Of a stretch of DNA of 64,000 bases, positions 18,074-27,634 are shown piece after piece (within the stretch, counting starts at the first letter, position 1; each line of letters starts with the position of its first letter). Source of the DNA: Anaerotalea alkaliphila. Lineage in GTDB: Bacteria; Bacillota; Clostridia; Lachnospirales; Vallitaleaceae. The DNA lies in NCBI RefSeq assembly GCF_010179735.1, contig NZ_JAAEEH010000005.1, positions 41,973 through 105,972 on the forward strand, in the 5' to 3' direction. Below the pieces are notes generated by a model. It had not been told where the DNA came from. It made no database searches and saw only the letters and a list, made by a program, of their open reading frames with translations. A program made the position numbers and the translations under genes.

Positions 18074-19035
18074 CAAGTACGATCAAGAACACGGAGGGGA
18101 TCAAGATTTTCGCATGCAATTCCAATCGGGAACTGGCGGAGTCCATCGCCAAGGCCCTTGGAATGGAATTGTCCAAGTCGGAAGTGGGACAGTTCAGCGA
18201 TGGTGAAACCTATGTGAAAATCAACGAGATGGTAAGGGGAGTGGACTGCTACATCGTCCAGTCCACATCCAGCCCCGTGAATGACAACCTGATGGAGCTT
18301 CTGATCATGATCGACGCATTGCGGAGAGCCTCCGCCGGCAGGATCACGGCGGTGATGCCCTATTATGGGTACGCCAGACAGGACCGCAAGGCAAGGGCCC
18401 GGGACCCCATCAGCGCAAGGATGGTAGCGGACCTGATCCAGACCGCGGGAGCGGACAGGGTGTTGACCATGGACCTCCATTCCGCCCAGATCCAGGGATT
18501 CTTCACCATTCCCGTGGACCATATGATCGGCAACCCCCTTCTGGTGAAATACTACCAGGAAAAGGTCGGATACGACAAGGACAGTTATGTGGTGGTGTCC
18601 CCGGACATCGGATCGGTAAAGAGGACAAGGCAGTTCGCGGAGTTCATCGACGTTCCCATGGCCATCATCGACAAGCGCAGGCCGGAAGACAACGTGAGCG
18701 AGGTCATGCACATCATCGGGGAAGTGAAGGGCAAGAACGTCATCCTGGTGGACGACATGATCGATACCGCCGGCACCATCTGCAATGCCGCCAATGCGTT
18801 GAAGGAGAAGGGGGCTGTGAGCGTCCTGGCATGCTGCACCCACCCGGTCCTCTCGGGACCGGCCATCCAGAGGATCCAGGACTCCGCCATCGAAGAGCTT
18901 CTGGTGCTGGACACCATCAAGCTGGAGAAGGAGAAGCAGATCCCCAAGATCAAGCAGCTGACAGTGGCGGATATTCTGGCGGACGCCATCTACCGGATCC
19001 ACAACAACGCTTCGGTGTCCACGCTTTTCAGATAA
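18070..19035 (+). CDS. prs: Ribose-phosphate pyrophosphokinase
   Basis: A 321-residue PRPP synthetase: transfers pyrophosphate from ATP to ribose 5-phosphate. The N-terminal half carries [21 protein letters not shown] and the [12 protein letters not shown] flexible-loop region. The PRPP-binding loop is [14 protein letters not shown] (about residues 225-238). Length is standard for class I enzymes. It is translationally coupled to glmU (ATGA overlap). Its product PRPP is the effector of PurR, encoded 5 kb upstream. Confidence 0.97.
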   Translation: MTSTIKNTEGIKIFACNSNRELAESIAKALGMELSKSEVGQFSDGETYVKINEMVRGVDCYIVQSTSSPVNDNLMELLIMIDALRRASAGRITAVMPYYGYARQDRKARARDPISARMVADLIQTAGADRVLTMDLHSAQIQGFFTIPVDHMIGNPLLVKYYQEKVGYDKDSYVVVSPDIGSVKRTRQFAEFIDVPMAIIDKRRPEDNVSEVMHIIGEVKGKNVILVDDMIDTAGTICNAANALKEKGAVSVLACCTHPVLSGPAIQRIQDSAIEELLVLDTIKLEKEKQIPKIKQLTVADILADAIYRIHNNASVSTLFR

Positions 19036-19047
19036 AGAGACTGCAGC

Positions 19048-19085
19048 AAGGCAACGGCCAGGGAAGGAAGGCCGTTGCCTTTTTT
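19048..19085 (+). terminator. glmU-prs terminator
   Basis: The 11-bp stem 19048-19058 with 19071-19081 is followed by a T-rich tract to 19087. Confidence 0.85.
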
Positions 19086-19199
19086 CTTGAAGGGCAGGAA
19101 TAAAAATCTTGAGTCTGCAGGAAAAATATGAGATACTTGTGAGAGGTGCGGACATAGGAAGCCCGGCAAGGCCGGGCGTGAGCTGCGATGGAGGTCAGT

Positions 19200-19919
19200 A
19201 TGTATCAAAACTACGTGTTCAGTTTTTACGGCACATTGGTGGACATAAAAACCAATGAGGAAAAACCCAAGGTTTGGGAAAAGATGTCGCTCTACTACGG
19301 CTACTTCGGGGCGGTGTACAATCCCGAAGAGATGCGGGAAGTGTACGAGAAAACAGTCAAGAAATTCCTGGAGTCGAACAAGAAAAGCAAACACCCGGAA
19401 ATCGACATCGAGGATGTGTTCTATAAATTGTTCAAGGTAAAAGAGGTGCAGCCGAAGAAGAAGGTGGCCAGGGAAGCGGCCAGGGTCTTCCGCATGCTGA
19501 CGACCGAGAAGATTGGCCTTTACGAAGGTGTCGGGGAGGCGCTGCAGCTGCTCCGCGACAAGGGGAAGAAGCTGTACCTTCTGACGAACGCACAATCCAA
19601 GTTCGTGCAGCCGGAACTGAAGCTGCTGGGGATCGAGCAGTTCTTCGACGGAATCTACTGCTCCTCCGACTATGGGGTCTGCAAGCCCAGCGAAACCATC
19701 TTCAACAAGCTTCTTCAGGAGGAGGGCCTGAAGAAGAAGGAAACCTTGGTGGTGGGGAACGAATATTCCATGGACATCAAGGGCGCCAACAATGCCGGAA
19801 TCGATGCCCTGTTCATCCGGACGAACCTGACCAGCACCCTCGCGCAGGAGGAACCCTGCAAATTCCAGGTCATGGATGGAACGCTTGTGGACGTCGTCTC
19901 CATGACAGGGACCCGCTAG
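19200..19919 (+). CDS. HAD-superfamily protein lacking the nucleophilic aspartate
   Basis: A 239-residue HAD-fold protein with a helical cap. Motif I reads F7-S8-F9-Y10-G11-T12, so the usual nucleophile Asp (D-x-Y-G-T in haloacid-dehalogenase-like members) is Ser8, codon AGT. The other motifs look intact: LLTNAQ (motif II), the KPSETIF lysine (motif III) and GNEYSMDIKGANNAG with acidic residues (motif IV). It may therefore bind phospho-ligands without forming an aspartyl-phosphate, or be a regulator. Start 19200 is chosen over 19188 because GGAGGT lies directly upstream of it. It is followed 24 bp later by a membrane protein gene. Confidence 0.85.
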   Translation: MYQNYVFSFYGTLVDIKTNEEKPKVWEKMSLYYGYFGAVYNPEEMREVYEKTVKKFLESNKKSKHPEIDIEDVFYKLFKVKEVQPKKKVAREAARVFRMLTTEKIGLYEGVGEALQLLRDKGKKLYLLTNAQSKFVQPELKLLGIEQFFDGIYCSSDYGVCKPSETIFNKLLQEEGLKKKETLVVGNEYSMDIKGANNAGIDALFIRTNLTSTLAQEEPCKFQVMDGTLVDVVSMTGTR

Positions 19920-19943
19920 GGTCCGGAAAGGTGGGGACATAGG

Positions 19944-21017
19944 ATGCGGATCAATGGGAAAGTATTGAAGGAAGGGCTCCATGTCGGGCTTGTGGCGTTT
20001 TTGACAAGCTATGCGATTTCCCTGGTGTTGTCGGTGGTGGTCAATCTGGCGGTGATGGATGAGATCAGCGTGCTGCTCCAGGGGGTCCTGAGCGACCACT
20101 TCCAGGCCGGGGCGGCTTCCATCCTGCGGGTGGCGGCCATCATCCAGAATCTCTCCATGTACAACATGTCGGGGGATTTCAAGATCGGCCTTCTGGTCTT
20201 TGCGGTCATACCGTTTGTTTCCTTCTGGCTGGCGGACAGGGAAGACAACGCGCGGGAAGGGTTGGATGCCAGGAACCTGGGCCATTATGTGGTATCCTCC
20301 CTCACGTTCAGCGTGCTGCTCTCCCTGCTGTCCTGGGGTGCGGGAGGGACACTTCTGTCCGTCCGGGTGGATTTCTTCTCCTGGCAGAACGCGATGACGA
20401 CCATGGTGGCCGCCTTCTTCATCCAGGTGGTCATCGCCTTGAATTATGGACGGCACTTCGGCGACGGGGTGGCCTCTGCCAGGAAACTTGTGCGGATCCT
20501 GCTGGCCATCGGCCTTGCGGCAGGTCTGGCGGGGCTGGTCTTCGGTGTTGTGAAGTACATCGGCGACCTGGTGACCGGCTTCTTCCTTGTGCTGGTGCTG
20601 CTGCCCAATGTGGCGGTCTATGGGATGTTCCTTCTTATGGGAATGGAACCTGCATTCAGCCAACCCATGCGGAAAATGCTGGAGTTGGGGGGGGTGGACC
20701 TGGGTGGGGGACTGTTGCCCCCATGGGTCCGCCTGATCGGAATCCTGGTCTTCCTGGGGATTGGCATCCATGCCTTGGCAGGCCTGCGGCGGGAAGGCTA
20801 TCTGAAACAGCTGGCTGTGTGCAACGGCGCATTTGCGGCCTTCTCCGTGCTCATGGCCTTCGCCACGGGAGTCAACCTGGGGATTGTCAAGAATGTGGTC
20901 CACATCCAATTTGGAATCCCCTTGCTGCAGGCATTGCTGCTGCCTCTGGTGTTGCTGTCGGCGGTGGGCCTGGGGCTCTTCCTGGTGCGGAAGATCCTGG
21001 ATGTCCTTAGGAATTGA
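19944..21017 (+). CDS. Multi-pass membrane protein of unknown function
   Basis: I do not recognise a family. The 357-residue protein has about eight hydrophobic segments, spread over the whole length, with short charged loops (for example ADREDNAREGLDARN around 100 and NYGRHFGDG around 168). There is no signal peptide distinct from the first membrane segment, and no catalytic motif is evident. An AAAGGTGGGG-type SD precedes ATG 19944. It probably shares a transcript with the HAD gene. The stop is directly followed by a two-hairpin element. Confidence 0.75.
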   Translation: MRINGKVLKEGLHVGLVAFLTSYAISLVLSVVVNLAVMDEISVLLQGVLSDHFQAGAASILRVAAIIQNLSMYNMSGDFKIGLLVFAVIPFVSFWLADREDNAREGLDARNLGHYVVSSLTFSVLLSLLSWGAGGTLLSVRVDFFSWQNAMTTMVAAFFIQVVIALNYGRHFGDGVASARKLVRILLAIGLAAGLAGLVFGVVKYIGDLVTGFFLVLVLLPNVAVYGMFLLMGMEPAFSQPMRKMLELGGVDLGGGLLPPWVRLIGILVFLGIGIHALAGLRREGYLKQLAVCNGAFAAFSVLMAFATGVNLGIVKNVVHIQFGIPLLQALLLPLVLLSAVGLGLFLVRKILDVLRN

Positions 21018-21018
21018 A

Positions 21019-21099
21019 GAAGCGTGCGCTGCACGCTTCATTCGTGTTTTCAATGTACACTAGGTAAGTTCGTCCAAGCTTGTTTGGGACAAAACTTCC
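21019..21099. repeat. Two-hairpin intergenic element, copy 2
   Basis: Hairpin A: GAAGCGTGC 21019-21027 pairs with 21031-21039 around a 3-nt loop; same GCGTGC/GCACGC core as at 261-289. Hairpin B: 21063-21099, inner GTCC 21072-21075 pairs with GGAC 21087-21090 and AAGT with ACTT outside. Hairpin B matches the reverse complement of copy 1 over about 28 nt with four differences, two of which are a compensatory A-T to G-C change at the outer pair. It may end the upstream unit or modulate proS. Confidence 0.7.
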
Positions 21100-21156
21100 C
21101 TGGAATATGCTTTTCTCAATCGGTTCTCAAATTCATAGAGCGAAGGAGTTAATGAA

Positions 21157-22593
21157 ATGGCAAAAGAGAAGAAATTGGTGGAGGCGATCACCTCCATGGA
21201 CGTGGACTTTGCGCAATGGTATACGGATGTGGTGAAAAAGGCGGAGCTGATCGACTATTCCAGCGTCCGGGGCTGCATGATCATCAAGGCCTATGGGTAT
21301 GCCATCTGGGAGTTGATCCAGAAGGACCTGGACAGGCGGTTCAAGGAGACGGGTCATGAGAACGTGTACATGCCCTTGTTCATACCGGAAAGCCTCCTGC
21401 AGAAGGAGAAGGACCATGTGGAGGGCTTCGCCCCGGAGGTGGCGTGGGTAACCCACGGAGGGCAGGAAAAATTGGCGGAGAGGCTTTGCGTGCGGCCCAC
21501 CTCCGAGACCCTCTTCTGCGAGTTCTACTCCAACAACATCCAGTCCTACAGGGACCTCCCGAAGCTCTACAACCAGTGGTGTTCGGTAGTGCGCTGGGAG
21601 AAGACCACCCGCCCGTTCCTGCGCAGCCTGGAGTTCCTGTGGCAGGAGGGGCATACGGCCCATGCCACCCATGAAGAGGCGCAAGAGGAAACCATCCGGA
21701 TGCTGAACGTCTATGCGGATTTCTGTGAGAACGTGCTGGCGATCCCCATGGTGAAGGGCAAAAAGACGGAGAAGGAAAAGTTCGCCGGCGCCCAGTCCAC
21801 CTATACCATCGAGAGCCTGATGCACGACGGGAAAGCACTGCAGTCGGGCACCACCCACAATTTCGGGGACGGCTTCGCCAAGGCCTTTGAAATCCAATAT
21901 ACAGACAAGGAAAACAAGCTGCAGTATGTGCACCAGACCTCCTGGGGCATGACCACCCGCCTGATTGGAGCGGTGATCATGGTCCACGGGGATGATTCGG
22001 GACTGGTGCTTCCGCCCGCCATCGCACCGGTGGAGGTGGTCATCGTACCCATCATGCAGCACAAGGAGGGCGTCCTGGAGAAGGCCGCGGAACTGAAAGG
22101 CCGTCTGGAAAAGGCGTCCCGGGTGCGGGTGGACGATTCGGACAAGAGTCCGGGTTGGAAATTCGCGGAACACGAGATGAAGGGTGTGCCGGTCCGTCTG
22201 GAGATCGGTCCCAAGGACATCGAAGCCAACCAGGCCGTGCTGGTGCGCAGGGACACAGGGGAAAAATCGATCGTATCCCTGGACGGCATCGAGGCTTCGG
22301 TGGAGGAGCTGCTGGGCGCCATCCAGAAGAACCTTCTGGAAAAGGCCAGGGCCCACAGGGATTCCCATACCTACATCGCCAAGGACATGGCGGAGTTCAC
22401 CAGAATCCTGGAAGAGACCCCCGGCTTCATCAAGGCCATGTGGTGCGGCGACCAGGCCTGTGAGGATGAAATCAAGGAAAAGACCAGTGCCACTGCCAGG
22501 TGCATGCCCTTCGAACAGGAGCGCGTATCGGACACCTGCGTATGTTGCGGAAAGGCTGCCCAAAAAATGGTTTATTGGGGCAAGTCGTATTAG
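21157..22593 (+). CDS. proS: Prolyl-tRNA synthetase, archaeal/eukaryal-like short type
   Basis: A 478-residue class II synthetase for tRNA-Pro. It has the N-terminal [20 protein letters not shown] opening and [19 protein letters not shown] (motif 2 region), followed by the [21 protein letters not shown] segment and an [19 protein letters not shown] anticodon-domain start. It lacks the editing insertion of long bacterial ProRS. The C terminus carries Cys residues (WCGDQAC, then CVCCGK) of the zinc-binding C-terminal domain of this type. AAGGAG precedes ATG 21157. No T-box is seen in the leader. Confidence 0.95.
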   Translation: MAKEKKLVEAITSMDVDFAQWYTDVVKKAELIDYSSVRGCMIIKAYGYAIWELIQKDLDRRFKETGHENVYMPLFIPESLLQKEKDHVEGFAPEVAWVTHGGQEKLAERLCVRPTSETLFCEFYSNNIQSYRDLPKLYNQWCSVVRWEKTTRPFLRSLEFLWQEGHTAHATHEEAQEETIRMLNVYADFCENVLAIPMVKGKKTEKEKFAGAQSTYTIESLMHDGKALQSGTTHNFGDGFAKAFEIQYTDKENKLQYVHQTSWGMTTRLIGAVIMVHGDDSGLVLPPAIAPVEVVIVPIMQHKEGVLEKAAELKGRLEKASRVRVDDSDKSPGWKFAEHEMKGVPVRLEIGPKDIEANQAVLVRRDTGEKSIVSLDGIEASVEELLGAIQKNLLEKARAHRDSHTYIAKDMAEFTRILEETPGFIKAMWCGDQACEDEIKEKTSATARCMPFEQERVSDTCVCCGKAAQKMVYWGKSY

Positions 22594-22611
22594 AGATCAG
22601 GAGGAATCATT

Positions 22612-24228
22612 TTGATTAGTGCAAATAATGTCAGTTTGAGCTTCAGCGACAAGAAGCTGTTTAAAGACGTGAACATCAAGTTCACCCATGGAAACTGCTA
22701 CGGCGTGATCGGCGCCAACGGCTCGGGAAAGTCCACTTTCCTCAAGATCCTGTCCGGTGAGATCGAACCCAATTCGGGCGACATCGCCGTGACTCCGGGA
22801 GAACGGGTTGCGGTCCTGAAACAGGACCATTACCAATACGACGAGGAAACGGTCTTGGCAACAGTGATCATGGGTCACGCCAGACTCCATGCCATCATGC
22901 AGGAGAAGGACGCCATCTACGCCAAGGAGGAGTTCACGGAAGAGGATGGCCACCGGTCTGCGGAACTGGAAGCGGAATTCGCTGACCTGAACGGCTGGGA
23001 TGCGGAGTATGATGCCGAAAAGCTGCTGGGTGGCCTGAAGATCGGGAAAGAGTTGCACCAGAAGAAAATGAAGGAGCTTTCCGGCGGGGACAAGGTCAAG
23101 GTGCTCCTGGCCCAAGCCCTGTTCGGAAATCCCCACATCCTCCTTCTGGACGAGCCCACCAACCATCTGGACTTCAAAGCCATCATGTGGCTGGAGGAAT
23201 TCCTGATGGACTACGAGAACACGGTCATCGTGGTTTCCCATGACCGGCATTTCCTGAACAACGTGTGCACCCATATTGTAGACATCGACTTCGGCAAGGC
23301 CAACCTGTATGTGGGCAATTACGATTTCTGGTACCAGTCCAGCCAGCTGATGCTGCGCATGATCAACGACAAGAACAAGAAGGCGGAAGAAAAGATCGAG
23401 GAACTCAAGAGCTTCATCGCCCGCTTCAGCTCCAACGCGTCCAAGGCCAGACAGGCGACCTCCAGAAAAAAAATGCTGGACAAGATCAAGGTGGAGGACA
23501 TCCGCCCCTCCTCCAGAAGGTATCCTTTCGTGGGATTCACACCGGAACGGGAACTGGGCAAGGACATCCTGCGGGTGGAGGGTCTGGAAAAGACCATCGA
23601 CGGCGTGAAGGTCCTGCACAACGTCACCTTCACCCTGGGGAAAGGGGACAAGGTCGTGTTCCTGAGCAACAACGAGGCCGCGCGGACCGCCCTGTTCAAG
23701 ATCCTCATGGGGGAAATGGAACCCGACGCAGGCAACTTCAGCTGGGGAGTCACGACCACAAGGGGCTACCTGCCCAAGGACAACAGCGAATACTTCAATG
23801 GCGTGTCCTTGAACCTGGTGGATTGGCTGCGCCAGTATTCCAAGGACCAGGACGAGTCTTTTGTCCGGGGATTCCTGGGCAAGATGCTCTTCTCCGGAGA
23901 CGAGGCCCTGAAGATGGCTTCCGTCCTTTCCGGAGGGGAAAAGGTCCGTTGCATGCTGTCCAAAATGATGCTGTCCGGAGCCAACGTGGTGCTTCTGGAC
24001 GAACCCACCAACCATTTGGACCTGGAGTCCATCCAGGCGGTGAACGACGGCCTGATCGCATTCAAGGGTGTCGTTCTGCTGGCCTCCCATGACCACAAGT
24101 TCATCCAGACCGTGGCCAACAGGATCATCGAGCTCACCCCCACAGGCATTGTGGACAGGATGATGGACTTCGACGAGTTCCTGGAGAACGACGAGCTGCA
24201 GGACCAGATCCAGGCCATGTACGTATAA
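22612..24228 (+). CDS. YbiT-like ABC-F protein with degenerate second P-loop
   Basis: A 538-residue ABC-F protein starting at TTG 22612 after GGAGGAATCATT. NBD1 is complete: Walker A GANGSGKST, LSGGDKVKVL signature, LLLDEPTNHLD. The linker (about 245-300) has the charged FIARFSSNASKARQATSR region typical of the YbiT branch. NBD2 keeps LSGGEKVR (about 440) and VVLLDEPTNHLD (about 458), but the expected GxxGxGKS/T is replaced by LSNNEAARTALFKIL (about 349-363), with neither the Lys nor the Gly pattern. ABC-F proteins act on the ribosomal E site. It is followed 26 bp later by a second ABC-F gene. Confidence 0.9.
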   Translation: MISANNVSLSFSDKKLFKDVNIKFTHGNCYGVIGANGSGKSTFLKILSGEIEPNSGDIAVTPGERVAVLKQDHYQYDEETVLATVIMGHARLHAIMQEKDAIYAKEEFTEEDGHRSAELEAEFADLNGWDAEYDAEKLLGGLKIGKELHQKKMKELSGGDKVKVLLAQALFGNPHILLLDEPTNHLDFKAIMWLEEFLMDYENTVIVVSHDRHFLNNVCTHIVDIDFGKANLYVGNYDFWYQSSQLMLRMINDKNKKAEEKIEELKSFIARFSSNASKARQATSRKKMLDKIKVEDIRPSSRRYPFVGFTPERELGKDILRVEGLEKTIDGVKVLHNVTFTLGKGDKVVFLSNNEAARTALFKILMGEMEPDAGNFSWGVTTTRGYLPKDNSEYFNGVSLNLVDWLRQYSKDQDESFVRGFLGKMLFSGDEALKMASVLSGGEKVRCMLSKMMLSGANVVLLDEPTNHLDLESIQAVNDGLIAFKGVVLLASHDHKFIQTVANRIIELTPTGIVDRMMDFDEFLENDELQDQIQAMYV

Positions 24229-24254
24229 GGCGAAAGAGAAGCAGGATATAGAAG

Positions 24255-25811
24255 ATGAGCATATTGACGGTAGAAAACGTAAGCCATGACTATGGCGGAA
24301 GAACCATATTGGAAAACGCCTCCTTCCGGCTGCTGAACGGGGAGCACGTGGGTCTGGTGGGCGCCAACGGAGAGGGGAAATCAACCTTCCTGAACATCAT
24401 CACAGGAAAGCTCATGCCGGATGCGGGGAATGTGGAATGGTGCAAAAGGATCACCACAGGCTACCTGGACCAGCATACGGTCCTGGAAAAGGGGCGGAGG
24501 ATCCGGGATGTGCTCCGGGACGCCTTCAAGCACATGTATGAGCTGGAATTGGAAATGATGGCCATCTACGAGCGGATGGGAGAGGTGGAAGAAAAGGAGC
24601 TGGCCACCCTGATGGACGACGTGAGCGAAATCCAGACCACCCTGGAGCATCATGGCTTCTACATGATCGATGCCAAGATCGAGGAAGTGGCCAACGGACT
24701 GGGTCTGGGGGACATCGGCCTGGACAAGGACGTGTCTGAGCTCTCCGGAGGGCAAAGGACCAAGGTGCTGCTGACCAAGCTGCTGCTGGAAAGCCCCATG
24801 ATCCTGATCCTGGACGAGCCCACCAACTACCTGGACGTGGAGCACATCGAGTGGCTCAAGAGCTTCCTGAAGAACTACGAGAACAGCTTCATCCTGGTGT
24901 CCCACGACATCCCCTTCCTGAACGACGTGACCAATGTGATCTACCACATCGAAAACGCGGAGCTAACAAGGTACAAGGGGGACTACGAGCAGTTCCAGCG
25001 CATGTACAACCTGAAGAAGAACCAGACACAGCAGGCCTATGAGAAGCAGCAGAAGGAGATCCAGAAGCTGGAGACCTTCATCGCGAAGAACAAGGCAAGG
25101 GTGGCCACCACCAACATGGCCAAGAGCCGCCAGAAGCAGCTGGACAAGATGGACATCATAGAGAAGGTGCGGGACAAGGTGAAGCCGGTCTTCGTGTTCA
25201 AGGAGGCAAGGGCCTCTTCCCGGTTCGTGGTGGAAGCCAAAGAGCTGGTCATCGGTTATGGGGAGCCGCTGACCAAGCCCCTGGACATCGTCCTGGAGCG
25301 GGGACAGAAGGTGGCCCTGCGGGGCGTGAACGGCTTGGGGAAATCCACGCTGCTGAAGACCCTCCTGGGCATCCTGCCGCCGGTTTCCGGAAAGGTCCAT
25401 CTGGGGGACTACCTGTCCCCGGGGTATTTCGAGCAGGAATCCTCCAGGGAAAACAAGAACACGGCCATCGAGGAAATCTGGCAGCAATACCCCTCCATGA
25501 CCAACCAGGAGGTCAGGGCCGCCCTGGCCAAATGCGGGCTGACGAACGAGCACATCACCAGCCTCATGCGGGTGCTCAGCGGAGGGGAAAACGCCAAAGT
25601 GCGCCTCTGCAAACTGATGCTCCAGGAAGTGAACTGGCTGGTGCTGGACGAGCCCACCAACCATCTGGACGCGGACGCCAAGGAGGAGTTGCAGCGGGCG
25701 CTGAAGGCCTTCAACGGGACCGTCCTGCTGGTAAGCCATGAACCGGAGTTCTACGAATCCTGGGTCACGGACGTCTGGAATGTGGAAGACTGGACAACAA
25801 AAATCGTGTGA
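24255..25811 (+). CDS. ABC-F family ATPase
   Basis: A 518-residue soluble protein of two ABC domains without membrane segments. NBD1 has GANGEGKST, LSGGQRTKV and LILDEPTNYLD. A charged coiled linker follows (about 255-330, including KNKARVATTNMAKSRQ). NBD2 has GVNGLGKST, LSGGENAKVRL and LVLDEPTNHLD. Both ATP sites look intact, unlike its neighbour. The architecture is like the YkpA/YdiF-type translation factors of Firmicutes. Antibiotic-resistance function is possible for ABC-F proteins but nothing here supports it specifically. Likely same operon as the preceding gene. Confidence 0.92.
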   Translation: MSILTVENVSHDYGGRTILENASFRLLNGEHVGLVGANGEGKSTFLNIITGKLMPDAGNVEWCKRITTGYLDQHTVLEKGRRIRDVLRDAFKHMYELELEMMAIYERMGEVEEKELATLMDDVSEIQTTLEHHGFYMIDAKIEEVANGLGLGDIGLDKDVSELSGGQRTKVLLTKLLLESPMILILDEPTNYLDVEHIEWLKSFLKNYENSFILVSHDIPFLNDVTNVIYHIENAELTRYKGDYEQFQRMYNLKKNQTQQAYEKQQKEIQKLETFIAKNKARVATTNMAKSRQKQLDKMDIIEKVRDKVKPVFVFKEARASSRFVVEAKELVIGYGEPLTKPLDIVLERGQKVALRGVNGLGKSTLLKTLLGILPPVSGKVHLGDYLSPGYFEQESSRENKNTAIEEIWQQYPSMTNQEVRAALAKCGLTNEHITSLMRVLSGGENAKVRLCKLMLQEVNWLVLDEPTNHLDADAKEELQRALKAFNGTVLLVSHEPEFYESWVTDVWNVEDWTTKIV

Positions 25812-25846
25812 CGGCCCTAAGGCCATAAGAGAAAGAGGGTGCCCGC

Positions 25847-27220
25847 ATGTTTGACCTGGTCATCGTCGGCGCGGGAGCGGCAGGCGTGTTCGCCGCCTAT
25901 GAAATCGTAAGGGAACGGAAGGACCTGAAGGTCCTGATGCTGGAAAAGGGATTGCCCCTGGACCGCAGGAGATGCCCCAAAAAGGGGTCGGACCGGATGG
26001 AATGCGGCTGCAAGAGCTGCAGCATCATGGAGGGCTTCTATGGGGCCGGAGGTTTTTCCGACGGCAAGTACAACATCACCAACAATTTCGGCGGAGAGCT
26101 GCACAAGCACATCGGTGCCGAAGAGGCCATGGAACTCATGTGGCAGGTGGACGCCATCAACCTTGCCATGGGAGGGCAGGACGCCAAGCTGTACACCACA
26201 GCCGATAACGAGCTGAAACGGGAGGCGTTGCGCCATGACCTGCATCTGCTGGACGCACAGGTCAGGCATCTGGGAACGGACAGGAACCTGGTCATCGCCC
26301 AGAACATGTACGACTTCCTCAAGGACAGGATGCAAATCCGTTTCTCCACAGAGGTGGTCGGCATCCGGAAGGAAGGGGAGACTTTTTCCGTGGAAACGGA
26401 GAAAGGGACCTTCCAATGCAAGAAACTGATCCTTGCAACAGGACGCACCGGATCCAAGTGGATCGAACAGGTCTGCAGGAGCTTCGGCATCAGGACAACC
26501 AGCAACCGGGTGGACATCGGTGTCCGGGTGGAGCTTCCGGCTCTTCTCTTCAAGCATATCACGGATCAGGTGTATGAAAGCAAGATCGTCTACAGGACAA
26601 AGAAATACAACGACCTGGTCCGCACCTTCTGCATGAATCCCTACGGGGAAGTGGTCTCGGAGAACTACGGGGACATTGTGACCGTGAACGGCCACAGCTA
26701 CGCCGATCCGGAGCTCCATACGGAGAACACCAATTTCGCCCTGCTGGTCTCCCACCAGTTCACGGAACCCTTCAAGGACAGCAACGAGTATGGGGCCTCC
26801 ATCGCCCGCCTGAGCAACATGCTGGGGGGAGGCGTGCTGATGCAGCGGTTCGGAGACCTGGTGAAGGGCAGGAGGAGCAACGAGCGGCGGATGGCGAAAT
26901 GCTTCACAAGGCCCACCATGGCGGCGACCCCCGGGGACCTGAGTCTGGTCCTGCCCAAAAGGCAGCTGGACGACATCGTGGAGATGATCCATGCCCTGGA
27001 CAAGATTGCGCCGGGGACCGCCAATGAAGACACGCTGCTCTATGGGGTGGAAGTCAAGTTCTACAATTCAAACGTGGCGGTGGACGGACGGCTGGAGACC
27101 AGCGTGCCGGGCATGTTCATTCTAGGGGACTGCTCCGGGGTCACCCATTCCCTGTCCCAGGCAGCCGCCAGCGGCATCCATGTGGCCAGAATCCTGAAAG
27201 GGGACCTGGCTGCGGAATAA
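25847..27220 (+). CDS. FAD-dependent dehydrogenase (COG2509-like)
   Basis: A 457-residue flavoprotein. The Rossmann FAD motif DLVIVGAGAAGVFAAYE starts at residue 3, the second nucleotide-binding strand is KKLILATGRTGSKW (about 187-200), and the C-terminal FAD motif is GMFILGDCSGVTHSLSQAAASG. A Cys-rich insert (CPKKGSDRMECGCKSC, about 43-58) resembles the iron-sulfur or disulfide segment seen in this uncharacterised dehydrogenase family. The substrate is not known. The start is ATG 25847, preceded by AAAGAGGG. The next gene, ridA, follows after 14 bp. Confidence 0.85.
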   Translation: MFDLVIVGAGAAGVFAAYEIVRERKDLKVLMLEKGLPLDRRRCPKKGSDRMECGCKSCSIMEGFYGAGGFSDGKYNITNNFGGELHKHIGAEEAMELMWQVDAINLAMGGQDAKLYTTADNELKREALRHDLHLLDAQVRHLGTDRNLVIAQNMYDFLKDRMQIRFSTEVVGIRKEGETFSVETEKGTFQCKKLILATGRTGSKWIEQVCRSFGIRTTSNRVDIGVRVELPALLFKHITDQVYESKIVYRTKKYNDLVRTFCMNPYGEVVSENYGDIVTVNGHSYADPELHTENTNFALLVSHQFTEPFKDSNEYGASIARLSNMLGGGVLMQRFGDLVKGRRSNERRMAKCFTRPTMAATPGDLSLVLPKRQLDDIVEMIHALDKIAPGTANEDTLLYGVEVKFYNSNVAVDGRLETSVPGMFILGDCSGVTHSLSQAAASGIHVARILKGDLAAE

Positions 27221-27234
27221 CAAAGGAGGACATC

Positions 27235-27615
27235 ATGGAAAGAAAGACGATACAGACAAACAAGGCGCCAGCCGCCATCGGACCGTACGCACAAGCCGTA
27301 GTTGTGGGGGACATGCTTTTCGCCTCGGGCCAGATTCCTGTGGATCCCGCTACGGGCGCGGTTCCGGAAACCATCGGGGAACAGACCGCACAAGTTTTTG
27401 CCAACATCCAGGCCATCCTTGCGGAAGCGGGTCTGACGCTGGACAACCTGGTGAAGACGACGGTTTTCCTGAAGGACATGAACGATTTTGCGGCCATGAA
27501 CGAAGTCTACGCAAGTTTCTTCAAGGAGCGATTCCCGGCCAGAAGCACGGTGGAAGTGGCCAGGCTCCCCAAGGATGTGAAGGTTGAGATCGAGGCCGTT
27601 GCGTCCTTCAGATGA
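27235..27615 (+). CDS. ridA: RidA family reactive-intermediate deaminase
   Basis: A 126-residue RidA/YjgF protein that hydrolyses enamine/imine intermediates from PLP enzymes. It shows the family order IGPYAQAV, FASGQIPVDP, NLVKTTVFLKDM and the substrate-carboxylate-binding Arg in RFPARSTVEVARLPKDV, close to the C terminus as usual. AAAGGAGG precedes ATG 27235. In B. subtilis the ridA homologue yabJ lies between purR and spoVG; here that slot holds glgCD and ridA is elsewhere. Confidence 0.95.
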   Translation: MERKTIQTNKAPAAIGPYAQAVVVGDMLFASGQIPVDPATGAVPETIGEQTAQVFANIQAILAEAGLTLDNLVKTTVFLKDMNDFAAMNEVYASFFKERFPARSTVEVARLPKDVKVEIEAVASFR

Positions 27616-27634
27616 CAAAGGCACGGGGTGTGCG

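Noticed and set aside
21040..21156. T-box leader for proS, and likewise for asnS
   Set aside because: No T-box sequence (GGGTGGNACCGCG-like) or antiterminator/terminator pair is present in either leader; both are short.
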